From positions 1-8,278 of the forward strand of contig JAUYEQ010000092.1 in NCBI GenBank assembly GCA_030691295.1: a DNA stretch of 8,278 nt, written 5' to 3'. Positions 1 to 5,868 of this stretch are shown in pieces. Each line of letters begins with the position of its first letter. Position 1 is the first letter of the stretch. A program made the position numbers and the translations under genes. The notes beneath the pieces were generated by a model that ran no database searches, was not told where the DNA came from, and was given only the letters and a program-made list of their open reading frames with translations. This stretch comes from Bacteroidota bacterium (lineage in GTDB: Bacteria; Bacteroidota; Bacteroidia; Bacteroidales; Prolixibacteraceae).

Positions 1-319
1 AAGCACGCTGTGAATACTGAAAGGAGAGCTGAATGTTTTGCTGGTTAACGGCGCCTGGATTGGTGCGTTGCAGATTGTTGTTTGGGAATACTCCGGTATT
101 ACGGGGCGCAAACAATTTTTTCGAATGCTCGTTCAACTTCAAAGACTCTTCCATTTCAAGCCTGATGATGACTTGATTTAAGGCGCTCTTAACGGCAGCA
201 TCAAATTGTTCTTCTTTTATTTCAAGTGCTTTTAAAATTGAGTTGGTCTGAACCAGAATCAAGCTGGTCATCACCAAAGCCATCAAAACTATCAATGTTA
301 GTATAACCCTTCTGCTCAT
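1..319 (-). CDS. Probable sensor histidine kinase, N-terminal fragment (3' end outside window)
   Basis: The reading frame opens at ATG 319-317 and stays open for 106 codons to the window edge, so only the N-terminus is present. The first residues are MSRR followed by one hydrophobic segment (about residues 5-23), giving a membrane anchor with positive charges on the cytoplasmic side. Next comes a charged helical stretch at residues 30-55 with the pattern KEEQFD..V..AL..V...LE. From memory, this anchor plus KEEQFD-type helix is common at the start of Bacteroidota two-component sensor kinases, where it leads into a periplasmic sensor region. That is the basis for the call. No HisKA or HATPase domain is visible because the gene is truncated, so another membrane-anchored protein is possible. 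It lies 81 nt downstream of rnc on the same strand but has its own likely promoter. The ATG at 319 fits the positively charged N-terminus better than the later in-frame ATGs at codons 13 and 17. Confidence 0.6.
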   Translation of the reverse strand, partial: MSRRVILTLIVLMALVMTSLILVQTNSILKALEIKEEQFDAAVKSALNQVIIRLEMEESLKLNEHSKKLFAPRNTGVFPNNNLQRTNPGAVNQQNIQLSFQYSQRA

Positions 320-326
320 AATATTG

Positions 327-358
327 CAAATATAACCTTTTGAAACACTGTCAATAAA
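327..358 (-). promoter_or_regulatory. Bacteroidota-type promoter for the kinase-like gene
   Basis: On the minus strand, TATATTTG (334-327) matches the Bacteroidota -7 consensus TAnnTTTG perfectly. It is preceded, after exactly 20 nt, by TTTA (358-355), a 3-of-4 match to the -33 TTTG element. The same 20-nt spacing occurs at the two promoters between acpP and purN. The -7 box ends only 7 nt before the ATG, so the transcript would have almost no 5' leader. The match is by eye; no start site is measured. Confidence 0.5.
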
Positions 359-379
359 CACTTAACAATATTTAACACT
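344..379. repeat. Three short AACACT direct repeats at the kinase promoter
   Basis: The hexamer AACACT occurs at 344-349, 357-362 and 374-379 on the plus strand. One copy lies between the -7 and -33 boxes of the minus-strand promoter, one overlaps the -33 box, and one lies upstream. Two copies extend to AACACTG. Spacing is 13 and 17 nt start to start, which is not helically regular. A regulator site is possible, but the repeat is short and the region AT-rich, so chance is a real alternative. Confidence 0.2.
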
Positions 380-400
380 GGATATTTTTAAGGTCACTGA

Positions 401-1156
401 CTACACCGAACCATCATCATCCGGAAAACTTTTATTGATTTTGTCGATGGCTACTTTTGATGCATTTTGCTGGGCTTCTTTTTTTGATGTTCCGGAACCT
501 TTGCCCCAAAGTTCATCGTTCACTTCAATGCTTGCAACAAACCAGGGTTGTTTTCCGTCGTTTTTACTTTCATCAACAGTGTCGAAGGAAACGGCCCTTT
601 TATTTTTTTGCGACCATTCGATCAGTTGGCTCTTGTAATTTGTATTGGTATTCTGAACTTCAGCCAGATTGACATAGTTGTTCAGTAATTTGCGGGTAAT
701 GAATTTTTTTGTTTCATGAAAACCCTTGTCAAGATAAATGGCTCCAATAAGCGCTTCGAGCGTATCACCATAAATATGACTTGATTCGATGGTGGAGGTG
801 GTATTCGATTGGATGTAATGGTTCAGACCGATCTGGTAGGTAAGCTGGGTCAAAAAGCTGCGGTTCACCAATTTAGAACGCATTTGCGTAAGGTAGCCTT
901 CGTCCTGATTTGGAAACCTGTTGTATAAGAAATCGGCAATAGCGGCACCCAAAATGGCATCTCCAAGGTATTCGAGCCGTTCATTGTTAATGTAATTGCC
1001 TTGCGAGTCAACCTTTGAGGCTGACTTATGAATGACTGCAATGTCGTATATCCGCAGGTTGGTTGGATAGAATCCGAGTAATGATCTTAAAAACAAATAA
1101 AACTCTTTTCTAGGAGAAGAAAAGAGTTTTATTCTTTGAACGATGGTTCGTATCAC
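401..1156 (-). CDS. rnc: Ribonuclease III
   Basis: Cytoplasmic double-strand-specific endoribonuclease that processes rRNA precursors and structured mRNAs. The 251-residue length is normal for the family. The RNase III signature NERLEYLGD spans residues 58-66. By family comparison, E59, E62 and D66 correspond to E. coli E38, E41 and D45, and D131 and E134 (in GDTLEALIG) to D114 and E117, so the metal-binding catalytic set is complete. A double-stranded RNA-binding domain follows at about residues 171-241, ending in the typical GKGSGTSKKEAQQNAS stretch. The start is GTG at 1156-1154, 5 nt after the fabF stop. No in-frame ATG exists before codon 92, well past the catalytic signature, and none lies upstream before a stop close by, so GTG is the best choice. 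It is last in the acpP-fabF-rnc unit. Unusually, codons 8-21 contain a perfect 16-bp inverted repeat (separate entry). Confidence 0.96.
   Translation of the reverse strand: MIRTIVQRIKLFSSPRKEFYLFLRSLLGFYPTNLRIYDIAVIHKSASKVDSQGNYINNERLEYLGDAILGAAIADFLYNRFPNQDEGYLTQMRSKLVNRSFLTQLTYQIGLNHYIQSNTTSTIESSHIYGDTLEALIGAIYLDKGFHETKKFITRKLLNNYVNLAEVQNTNTNYKSQLIEWSQKNKRAVSFDTVDESKNDGKQPWFVASIEVNDELWGKGSGTSKKEAQQNASKVAIDKINKSFPDDDGSV
1096..1133 (-). promoter_or_regulatory. Perfect 16-bp hairpin inside the 5' coding region of rnc
   Basis: The arms 1096-1111 and 1118-1133 are exact inverted complements (core arm AATAAAACTCTTTTC plus one further T-A pair), with a 6-nt loop at 1112-1117. In the rnc mRNA the stem starts about 23 nt after the GTG and covers roughly codons 8-21. 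It is AU-rich with three G-C pairs. The transcript continues with UGUUUUU, so the element also resembles a weak intrinsic terminator or attenuator. A perfect inverted repeat of this length is unlikely by chance and is not demanded by the protein. RNase III is known to cleave its own mRNA leader in E. coli, so self-processing is an attractive but unproven role. Confidence 0.6.
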
Positions 1157-1161
1157 TTGTA

Positions 1162-2403
1162 TTAAATTTTCTTGAAGATAACAGTCGCATTATGCCCACC
1201 AAAACCAAACGTATTACTTAAGGCAGTTTTGATTTTGCGTTCCTTTGCTACATTGAAAGTGAAATCGAGTTTTGGGTCAATTTCAGGATCATTTGTAAAG
1301 TGGTTGATTGTAGGCGGAATGATTCCATTCTGAATTGCAAGGATGCTTGCAATCGCTTCAACAGCTCCGGTGGCTCCCAGTAAGTGCCCAGTCATTGATT
1401 TGCTTGAACTGATGCTTATGTTGTAAGCATGTTCTTTAAATAATTTCTGGATAGCTTGTGGTTCGGCAATATCTCCCAAAGGAGTTGAAGTTCCGTGAAC
1501 ATTGATGTAATCGATGTCTTCAGTATTCAAACCTGCGTCTTCCAAAGCCCACTTCATGCATAAAACTGCACCACCTGATTCAGGGTCGGGAGCAGTCATG
1601 TGATATGCATCAGCCGACATGCCTCCGCCAACCATTTCTGCATAAATTTTTGCACCACGTTTTACTGCATGCTCATATTCCTCCAGAATGAGGGCTCCGG
1701 ATCCTTCGCCCATCACAAACCCATCGCGGTCTAAATCAAACGGACGTGATGCCGTCATCGGATCGCCGTTTCGGGTTGAAAGAGCCCGCATGGAATTAAA
1801 TCCAGCCAAACCTGCAGGATTTATTGCTGCCTCTGAACCTCCTGTGATAAAGACATCCACCTTACCCATACGAATATAATTCATCGCTTCGATAAGGGCT
1901 GTTGAGGAAGAAGCACATGCTGTTACCGTAGTGAAATTTGGTCCCCTGAATCCATAACGGATCGAAAGCAGACCACTCGCAATGTTGGCAATCATTTTCG
2001 GAATGAAGTACGGAGAATAACGAGGCATCTCGTTTTTGTAATTCAGCGTTTCTTCAAAGAAAGTTTGTAAGCCTCCGATTCCGGCACCCCAAACAACACC
2101 TGCCCGATCTTTGTCGATCTTTTCGAGATCAAGACCAGAATCTTCCATCGCCTGCGCTGCTGCTGCATACGCATACAAAGTAAAAGGATCGTGTTTCCTG
2201 ATTTCTTTTTTCTCTACGTAAATAGCCGGATCGAAATCTTTCAGCTCGCAGGCAAAAGTTGTTTTGTGTGTTGAAGCATCAAAATGGGTGATGGGGCCTG
2301 CGCCGCTTCTCCCATTTTTTAAGCCATCCCAGAATTCCTCAATAGAATTACCAAGCGGGTTGACAGTTCCAAGTCCGGTAACAACTACCCGTTTAAATTC
2401 CAT
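1162..2403 (-). CDS. fabF: Beta-ketoacyl-ACP synthase II
   Basis: Condensing enzyme of type II fatty-acid synthesis. It joins malonyl-ACP to a growing acyl-ACP, releasing CO2, in the cytoplasm. The 413-residue length is standard. The thiolase-fold catalytic residues are all present and fall at the same numbers as in E. coli FabF: C163 in TACASSS, H303 in NVHGTSTPLGD, and K335 and H340 in SSSKSMTGH. The C-terminal glycine-rich gating segment NTFGFGGHN is at residues 397-405. The N-terminal MEFKRVVVTGLG is the usual start, so ATG 2403-2401 is well supported. The gene lies 19 nt downstream of acpP, which encodes its carrier-protein partner, and 5 nt upstream of rnc, implying one transcript. The typical FabF length and residue set favour KAS II over FabB. 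Confidence 0.97.
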   Translation of the reverse strand: MEFKRVVVTGLGTVNPLGNSIEEFWDGLKNGRSGAGPITHFDASTHKTTFACELKDFDPAIYVEKKEIRKHDPFTLYAYAAAAQAMEDSGLDLEKIDKDRAGVVWGAGIGGLQTFFEETLNYKNEMPRYSPYFIPKMIANIASGLLSIRYGFRGPNFTTVTACASSSTALIEAMNYIRMGKVDVFITGGSEAAINPAGLAGFNSMRALSTRNGDPMTASRPFDLDRDGFVMGEGSGALILEEYEHAVKRGAKIYAEMVGGGMSADAYHMTAPDPESGGAVLCMKWALEDAGLNTEDIDYINVHGTSTPLGDIAEPQAIQKLFKEHAYNISISSSKSMTGHLLGATGAVEAIASILAIQNGIIPPTINHFTNDPEIDPKLDFTFNVAKERKIKTALSNTFGFGGHNATVIFKKI

Positions 2404-2422
2404 AAATGTCGTTTTGTTATTA

Positions 2423-2659
2423 TTACTTCAAATTTGCTTCAATGTGCGTGATCGCTTCACCAACTGTTGAAATCTTTTCAGCCTGGTCATCCGGAATGGC
2501 CAAATCGAATTCTTTTTCGAATTCCATAATCAATTCTACGGTGTCAAGTGAATCAGCACCAAGGTCATTGGTGAATGATGCTTCATTGGTTACTTCACTT
2601 TCGTCAACACCTAATTTGTCAACAATAATTGCTTTTACTTTTGCTGCAACGTCAGACAT
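2423..2659 (-). CDS. acpP: Acyl carrier protein
   Basis: Small acidic four-helix protein of 78 residues that carries acyl intermediates on a 4'-phosphopantetheine arm during fatty-acid synthesis. The attachment site is S37 within [16 protein letters not shown], the canonical DSL motif followed by the acidic recognition helix II. Size, charge and motif position all match housekeeping AcpP rather than a polyketide or secondary-metabolism carrier domain. It is the first gene of the acpP-fabF-rnc unit and has a recognisable Bacteroidota promoter about 50 nt upstream. Translation starts at ATG 2659-2657 without an obvious Shine-Dalgarno sequence, in an A/T-rich leader, as is usual in this phylum. 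The gene is divergent from purN across a 194-nt spacer. Confidence 0.98.
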   Translation of the reverse strand: MSDVAAKVKAIIVDKLGVDESEVTNEASFTNDLGADSLDTVELIMEFEKEFDLAIPDDQAEKISTVGEAITHIEANLK

Positions 2660-2706
2660 AACTCTAATTTTTGGTTAATATTAAAATAGTTTCAAAAAAT
2701 TCGATG

Positions 2707-2738
2707 CAAAGTAATAAATTTACCCCTGATATTTCAAA
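2707..2738 (-). promoter_or_regulatory. Promoter of the acpP-fabF-rnc unit
   Basis: On the minus strand, a perfect -33 TTTG (2738-2735) is followed by 20 nt and then TTACTTTG (2714-2707), which matches five of the six fixed bases of the Bacteroidota -7 consensus TAnnTTTG. Transcription would start near 2702, giving a leader of roughly 40 nt before the acpP ATG at 2659. Spacing is identical to that of the divergent purN promoter. Confidence 0.6.
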
Positions 2739-2767
2739 CAAATTTTGAATTAAATAGATGAATAAAG

Positions 2768-2799
2768 CTTGAATGATATTGTAGTTGGATCTATATTTG
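2768..2799 (+). promoter_or_regulatory. Promoter of purN
   Basis: On the plus strand, CTTG (2768-2771, 3 of 4 matches to -33 TTTG) is followed by 20 nt and then TATATTTG (2792-2799), a perfect Bacteroidota -7 box. The predicted start near 2805 gives a leader of roughly 50 nt before the purN ATG at 2854. It points away from the acpP promoter, and the two -33 boxes are 29 nt apart. No purine riboswitch or other structured leader was recognised in the short A/T-rich leader. Confidence 0.6.
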
Positions 2800-2853
2800 A
2801 ACTTTTCATTCTAAAATTCCATTAAGCATAAAACTTTAAAAATAGTACATTAA

Positions 2854-3432
2854 ATGAAACGAATTGCCATTTTCGCCTCTGGTGCCGGTACAAATGCACA
2901 AAAGATAATTGAGCATTTTTTAAATAGTAAAGAGATTGTTGTTGATTCTCTTTGGTCGAATGATGAAAATGCCTATGCATTAATCAGGGCTGAGAAACTC
3001 GGAATTGAGACATTTACTTTTGACAGAGATGAGTTTTATCGGTCGAATGAAATTCTGGATCGATTGTACGATCATCGAATTGACATGATAGTGCTGGCCG
3101 GATTTCTTTGGTTGGTGCCACGCAACCTGACCGAATTATTTACAGTTATAAATATACATCCGGCTTTACTGCCAAAATATGGTGGAAAGGGAATGTATGG
3201 TACGAATGTTCACAAGGCTGTTTTGGCATCGAAGGACAAAGAATCAGGAATAACAATCCATCGGGTCAATCAGGATTACGATAAAGGTAAAATTATCTTT
3301 CAGGCAACCTGTCCGATTTTGCCGAAGGATACTCCTGAAACACTTGCTGCCAGAATTCATGAACTGGAACATCAGCATTACCCAAGAGTAATAGAAGAAG
3401 TACTTCTGAACGAAGAAGATGAAAATGCATAA
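2854..3432 (+). CDS. purN: Phosphoribosylglycinamide formyltransferase
   Basis: Cytoplasmic enzyme of de novo purine synthesis that transfers a formyl group from 10-formyltetrahydrofolate to glycinamide ribonucleotide. The 192-residue length is typical. The N-terminal phosphate-binding segment ASGAGTNAQKI is at residues 8-18. The catalytic pair N100 and H102 sits in INIHPALLPKYGG, and D143 in HRVNQDYDKG matches the catalytic aspartate of E. coli PurN (N106, H108 and D144 there). The gene has its own promoter and is the only gene between that promoter and the strong terminator at 3467-3506, so it is probably monocistronic. Its stop TAA overlaps an ATG in a frame that runs through the terminator; that frame is judged not to be a gene. 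Divergence from acpP links the two housekeeping units only by location. Confidence 0.95.
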   Translation: MKRIAIFASGAGTNAQKIIEHFLNSKEIVVDSLWSNDENAYALIRAEKLGIETFTFDRDEFYRSNEILDRLYDHRIDMIVLAGFLWLVPRNLTELFTVINIHPALLPKYGGKGMYGTNVHKAVLASKDKESGITIHRVNQDYDKGKIIFQATCPILPKDTPETLAARIHELEHQHYPRVIEEVLLNEEDENA

Positions 3433-3466
3433 TGACTAATTCGTACCACAAATCCCTCAAATCTAT

Positions 3467-3506
3467 AAAAAAGCGATGGCAGAAATCAACTGCCATCGCT
3501 TTTTTT
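3467..3506 (+). terminator. Intrinsic terminator after purN
   Basis: A perfect 16-bp inverted repeat (AAAAAAGCGATGGCAG at 3467-3482, its complement at 3490-3505) encloses a 7-nt loop and ends in a seven-T run (3500-3506). The ten-pair GC-richer core begins 40 nt after the purN stop. The A-run at the 5' foot could also support termination in the other direction. It should insulate purN from the secreted-enzyme cluster starting at 3541. Confidence 0.9.
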
Positions 3507-3540
3507 ATACATTTAAGACCTAAACCAAACTGTAACAATA

Positions 3541-4968
3541 ATGAACTTTACAAATTTTCCTCGATTTGCAATTACCTTTTTATTTTTAATTCCACTCGTG
3601 GTTTTTGCCCAAACGAAGCTTCAGTTTGAAACCCCAGTCAAACAGCGGCTTTTTGTACTTACCGACATTACCAACGAACCCGATGATCAGGAATCGTTGG
3701 TGCGCCTGTTGGTATATGCCAACGAATACGATCTGGAGGGGATAATTGCAACTACCTCAACTCATTTGCGAAACCAGACCAGAAAAGACAAAATTGAAAA
3801 GCTGGTGCGCGATTACGGCCAGGTGAAACCCAATCTGGATAAACATGCGCCGGGATACCCCACTATGGAATATCTGCTGAGCATTACTTCTGAGCATCTT
3901 CCGATTTACAGCATGGACGGTGTGGGCGAAGGAAAGGATTCGCCGGGTTCTGAATTGCTGATCAAGGCCGTTGACAAAACTGACGACCGCCCGCTTTGGG
4001 TGTCGGTATGGGGAGGCGCCAACTGTCTTGCACAGGCGCTTTGGAAAATGAAGGCAACCCGCAGCGAAGATCAGGTAAAGACTTTTGTTTCCAAACTGAA
4101 AGTGTATTCCATTTCCGAGCAGGATTTTGCAGGGCAATGGATCCGCAATAATTTTCCCGAAATTTTTTACATCGTCGATGCATCGGCAGGCGATTCGTGG
4201 TTTGAATACTACAAAGCTACCTGGACCGGTATCTCGGGCGACCGGTTCTACAAAAACGGCCCGGGCGTTCACCAGGAACTTGTTGACAATCCTTGGCTAG
4301 CAGCCAATATCCGCGAAAATCATGGTTCGCTGGGTGAGAACTATCTCAAATTCGATTACATTATGGAAGGTGATACTCCTTCGTTTTTGGGTCTCATCAG
4401 CAACGGGCTCGGATGGTACATCAGTCCGGCTTATGGTGGCTGGGGCGGAAGGTATGAGTTTTACCGCTCGTACGGCGAAAAAGCCAAAATCTGGACCAGC
4501 TCGGTCAATACACAGGACGAAATCATTCTGGCCGATGGACAAAAGGAAGCATCCAATCAGGCTACTATCTGGCGGTGGCGGGAAGCCTATCAACACGATT
4601 TGGCTGCCCGGATGGACTGGAACATCGCCGAAGATTTTAAAAAAGCCAACCACAACCCTGTATTAACTTTGAACGGCAATACTGGAAAAGCAGTCGCTTC
4701 AGCCAAAATTAAATCAGGAGAAAAAGTGCAGCTTTCGGCCAAAGGCAGCAGCGATCCCGATGGCGATCAACTCATTTATCGCTGGTTTATTTACCGCGAA
4801 GCAGGAGGTTTCAGCGCAACACTTGAACTGACCAATCCAACTTCCGAAGAAATAAGTTTTGACATGCCCGAACTAAAAAAAGGTCAGGAGCTGCATGTAA
4901 TCCTTGAAGTAAAAGATGCGGGAAAACCTTCGCTTTTCAACTACCGCAGGGCGGTGTTAACAAATTAA
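3541..4968 (+). CDS. Secreted DUF1593 / Sde182-type nucleoside-hydrolase-like protein
   Basis: A 475-residue exported protein. An N-terminal signal peptide is clear (hydrophobic core about residues 9-22, cleavage after VFA at 23). Residues about 34-330 resemble the DUF1593 (Sde182 nucleoside-hydrolase-like) domain: LTDITNEPDDQES at 40-52 recalls the DxDxGxDD metal-site motif of nucleoside hydrolases, VWGGANCLAQAL at 156-167 is a typical family stretch, and EGDTPSFLGL at 277-286 supplies a late aspartate. Residues about 371-475 form a beta-rich C-terminal domain with SSDPDGDQLIYRW at 403-415, like the Sde0182 C-terminal or cadherin/Ig-like module. The family name comes from a Saccharophagus protein described as cellulose-binding, and the enzymatic activity is poorly defined. 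Hydrolysis of a ribosyl- or glycosyl-type bond is inferred from the fold only. It heads a tight cluster with an esterase 19 nt downstream. No convincing -7 box was found ahead of it. Confidence 0.85.
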   Translation: MNFTNFPRFAITFLFLIPLVVFAQTKLQFETPVKQRLFVLTDITNEPDDQESLVRLLVYANEYDLEGIIATTSTHLRNQTRKDKIEKLVRDYGQVKPNLDKHAPGYPTMEYLLSITSEHLPIYSMDGVGEGKDSPGSELLIKAVDKTDDRPLWVSVWGGANCLAQALWKMKATRSEDQVKTFVSKLKVYSISEQDFAGQWIRNNFPEIFYIVDASAGDSWFEYYKATWTGISGDRFYKNGPGVHQELVDNPWLAANIRENHGSLGENYLKFDYIMEGDTPSFLGLISNGLGWYISPAYGGWGGRYEFYRSYGEKAKIWTSSVNTQDEIILADGQKEASNQATIWRWREAYQHDLAARMDWNIAEDFKKANHNPVLTLNGNTGKAVASAKIKSGEKVQLSAKGSSDPDGDQLIYRWFIYREAGGFSATLELTNPTSEEISFDMPELKKGQELHVILEVKDAGKPSLFNYRRAVLTN

Positions 4969-4987
4969 AAACCTAATAAAGTAATCC

Positions 4988-5854
4988 ATGAAAAAACAAA
5001 TCGTTTTGCTTCTAACACTTTGTATGTTAGTGCCTGCATTGCTTTTTGCCCAGAGCGGCAAAGTATCCGACAACCTGACAGTTCCCAGTAAAATCCTAAA
5101 AATGGACCGTAAATATGCCATTTACCTTCCAGCCGATTATGAAACATCAGGACGCAGTTACCCGGTTTTGTACCTGTTGCATGGCTCCGGCGACGACCAA
5201 TCGGGCTGGGTGCAGTTTGGCGAAGTGAAACACATTGCCGACAAAGCCATTCAGGAAGGAAAAGCAACAGCCATGATTATTGTGATGCCCGATGGAAACA
5301 CCGGACAACGTGGCTATTTCAACAGCCCGAAAGGCGACTGGAACTACGAAGATTTTTTCTTTCAGGAGTTCATGCCCTTTATCGAAAAAACCTACAGAAT
5401 CAGGGCTGAAAAGCGTTACCGTGCTATTTCAGGCTTGTCGATGGGCGGCGGCGGAACTTTCATGTACGCTTTGCATCATCCCGAATTGTTCTCATCTGCA
5501 TGTCCGTTGAGTGCTTCAACAGGGCCCATTTCGCTGGAAGAAGCATCTTCACGCTGGGAAAAGCAATATCCGGGTATTTCGAAAGATGATTTGACAAAAT
5601 ATTACAACCAACATAGCGCCCTTGAACTGGTGAAGAATATGCCCGACGATCAGAAAAAAGCCGTTCGCTGGTACATCGACTGTGGCGACGACGATTTCTT
5701 GTACGAAGGCAACAGCCTGGTGCATATTGCCATGAAAAAGAAAGAAATTCCGCACGAATTCCGCATTCGCGAAGGCGCCCACAACTGGACATACTGGCGC
5801 GAATCTCTTCCAACTGTTCTTGAATTTATTTCACAAGCATTTCATCAATACTAA
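4988..5854 (+). CDS. Secreted esterase, alpha/beta-hydrolase (esterase D / CE1-like)
   Basis: A 288-residue exported serine hydrolase. A Sec signal peptide occupies residues 1-21 (MKKQ, leucine-rich core, cleavage after LFA). The mature part has the oxyanion region YLLHGSGDD at 62-70, the nucleophile elbow GLSMGGGG at 149-156 with S151, the acid region DCGDDDFLYEGN at 231-242 (candidate acid D234-D236), and the catalytic histidine H265 in EGAHNWTYW. This arrangement matches the putative esterase family (PF00756) that includes feruloyl and acetyl-xylan esterases of CE1. Removal of acyl groups (acetyl, feruloyl or similar) from a polysaccharide or glycoside is therefore likely, but the substrate cannot be read from sequence. 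Spacing of 19 nt from the DUF1593 gene and 14 nt to the next gene indicates co-transcription. The protein should be periplasmic or surface-exposed; no lipobox is present. Confidence 0.88.
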   Translation: MKKQIVLLLTLCMLVPALLFAQSGKVSDNLTVPSKILKMDRKYAIYLPADYETSGRSYPVLYLLHGSGDDQSGWVQFGEVKHIADKAIQEGKATAMIIVMPDGNTGQRGYFNSPKGDWNYEDFFFQEFMPFIEKTYRIRAEKRYRAISGLSMGGGGTFMYALHHPELFSSACPLSASTGPISLEEASSRWEKQYPGISKDDLTKYYNQHSALELVKNMPDDQKKAVRWYIDCGDDDFLYEGNSLVHIAMKKKEIPHEFRIREGAHNWTYWRESLPTVLEFISQAFHQY

Positions 5855-5868
5855 TAAAACTTAACACT

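Noticed and set aside
435..672. Two overlapping plus-strand frames opposite rnc
   Set aside because: They lie opposite the conserved dsRNA-binding domain of rnc and encode low-complexity phenylalanine/serine-rich peptides typical of antisense shadows.
3432..3629. A 65-codon plus-strand frame whose ATG overlaps the purN stop (TAATG)
   Set aside because: It runs straight through the strong terminator hairpin and into the signal-peptide region of the DUF1593 gene in another frame. The translation has no recognisable features.
3757..4272. A 171-codon minus-strand frame opposite the DUF1593 gene
   Set aside because: Antisense shadow of a well-supported coding region, with no recognisable motifs and no upstream promoter.
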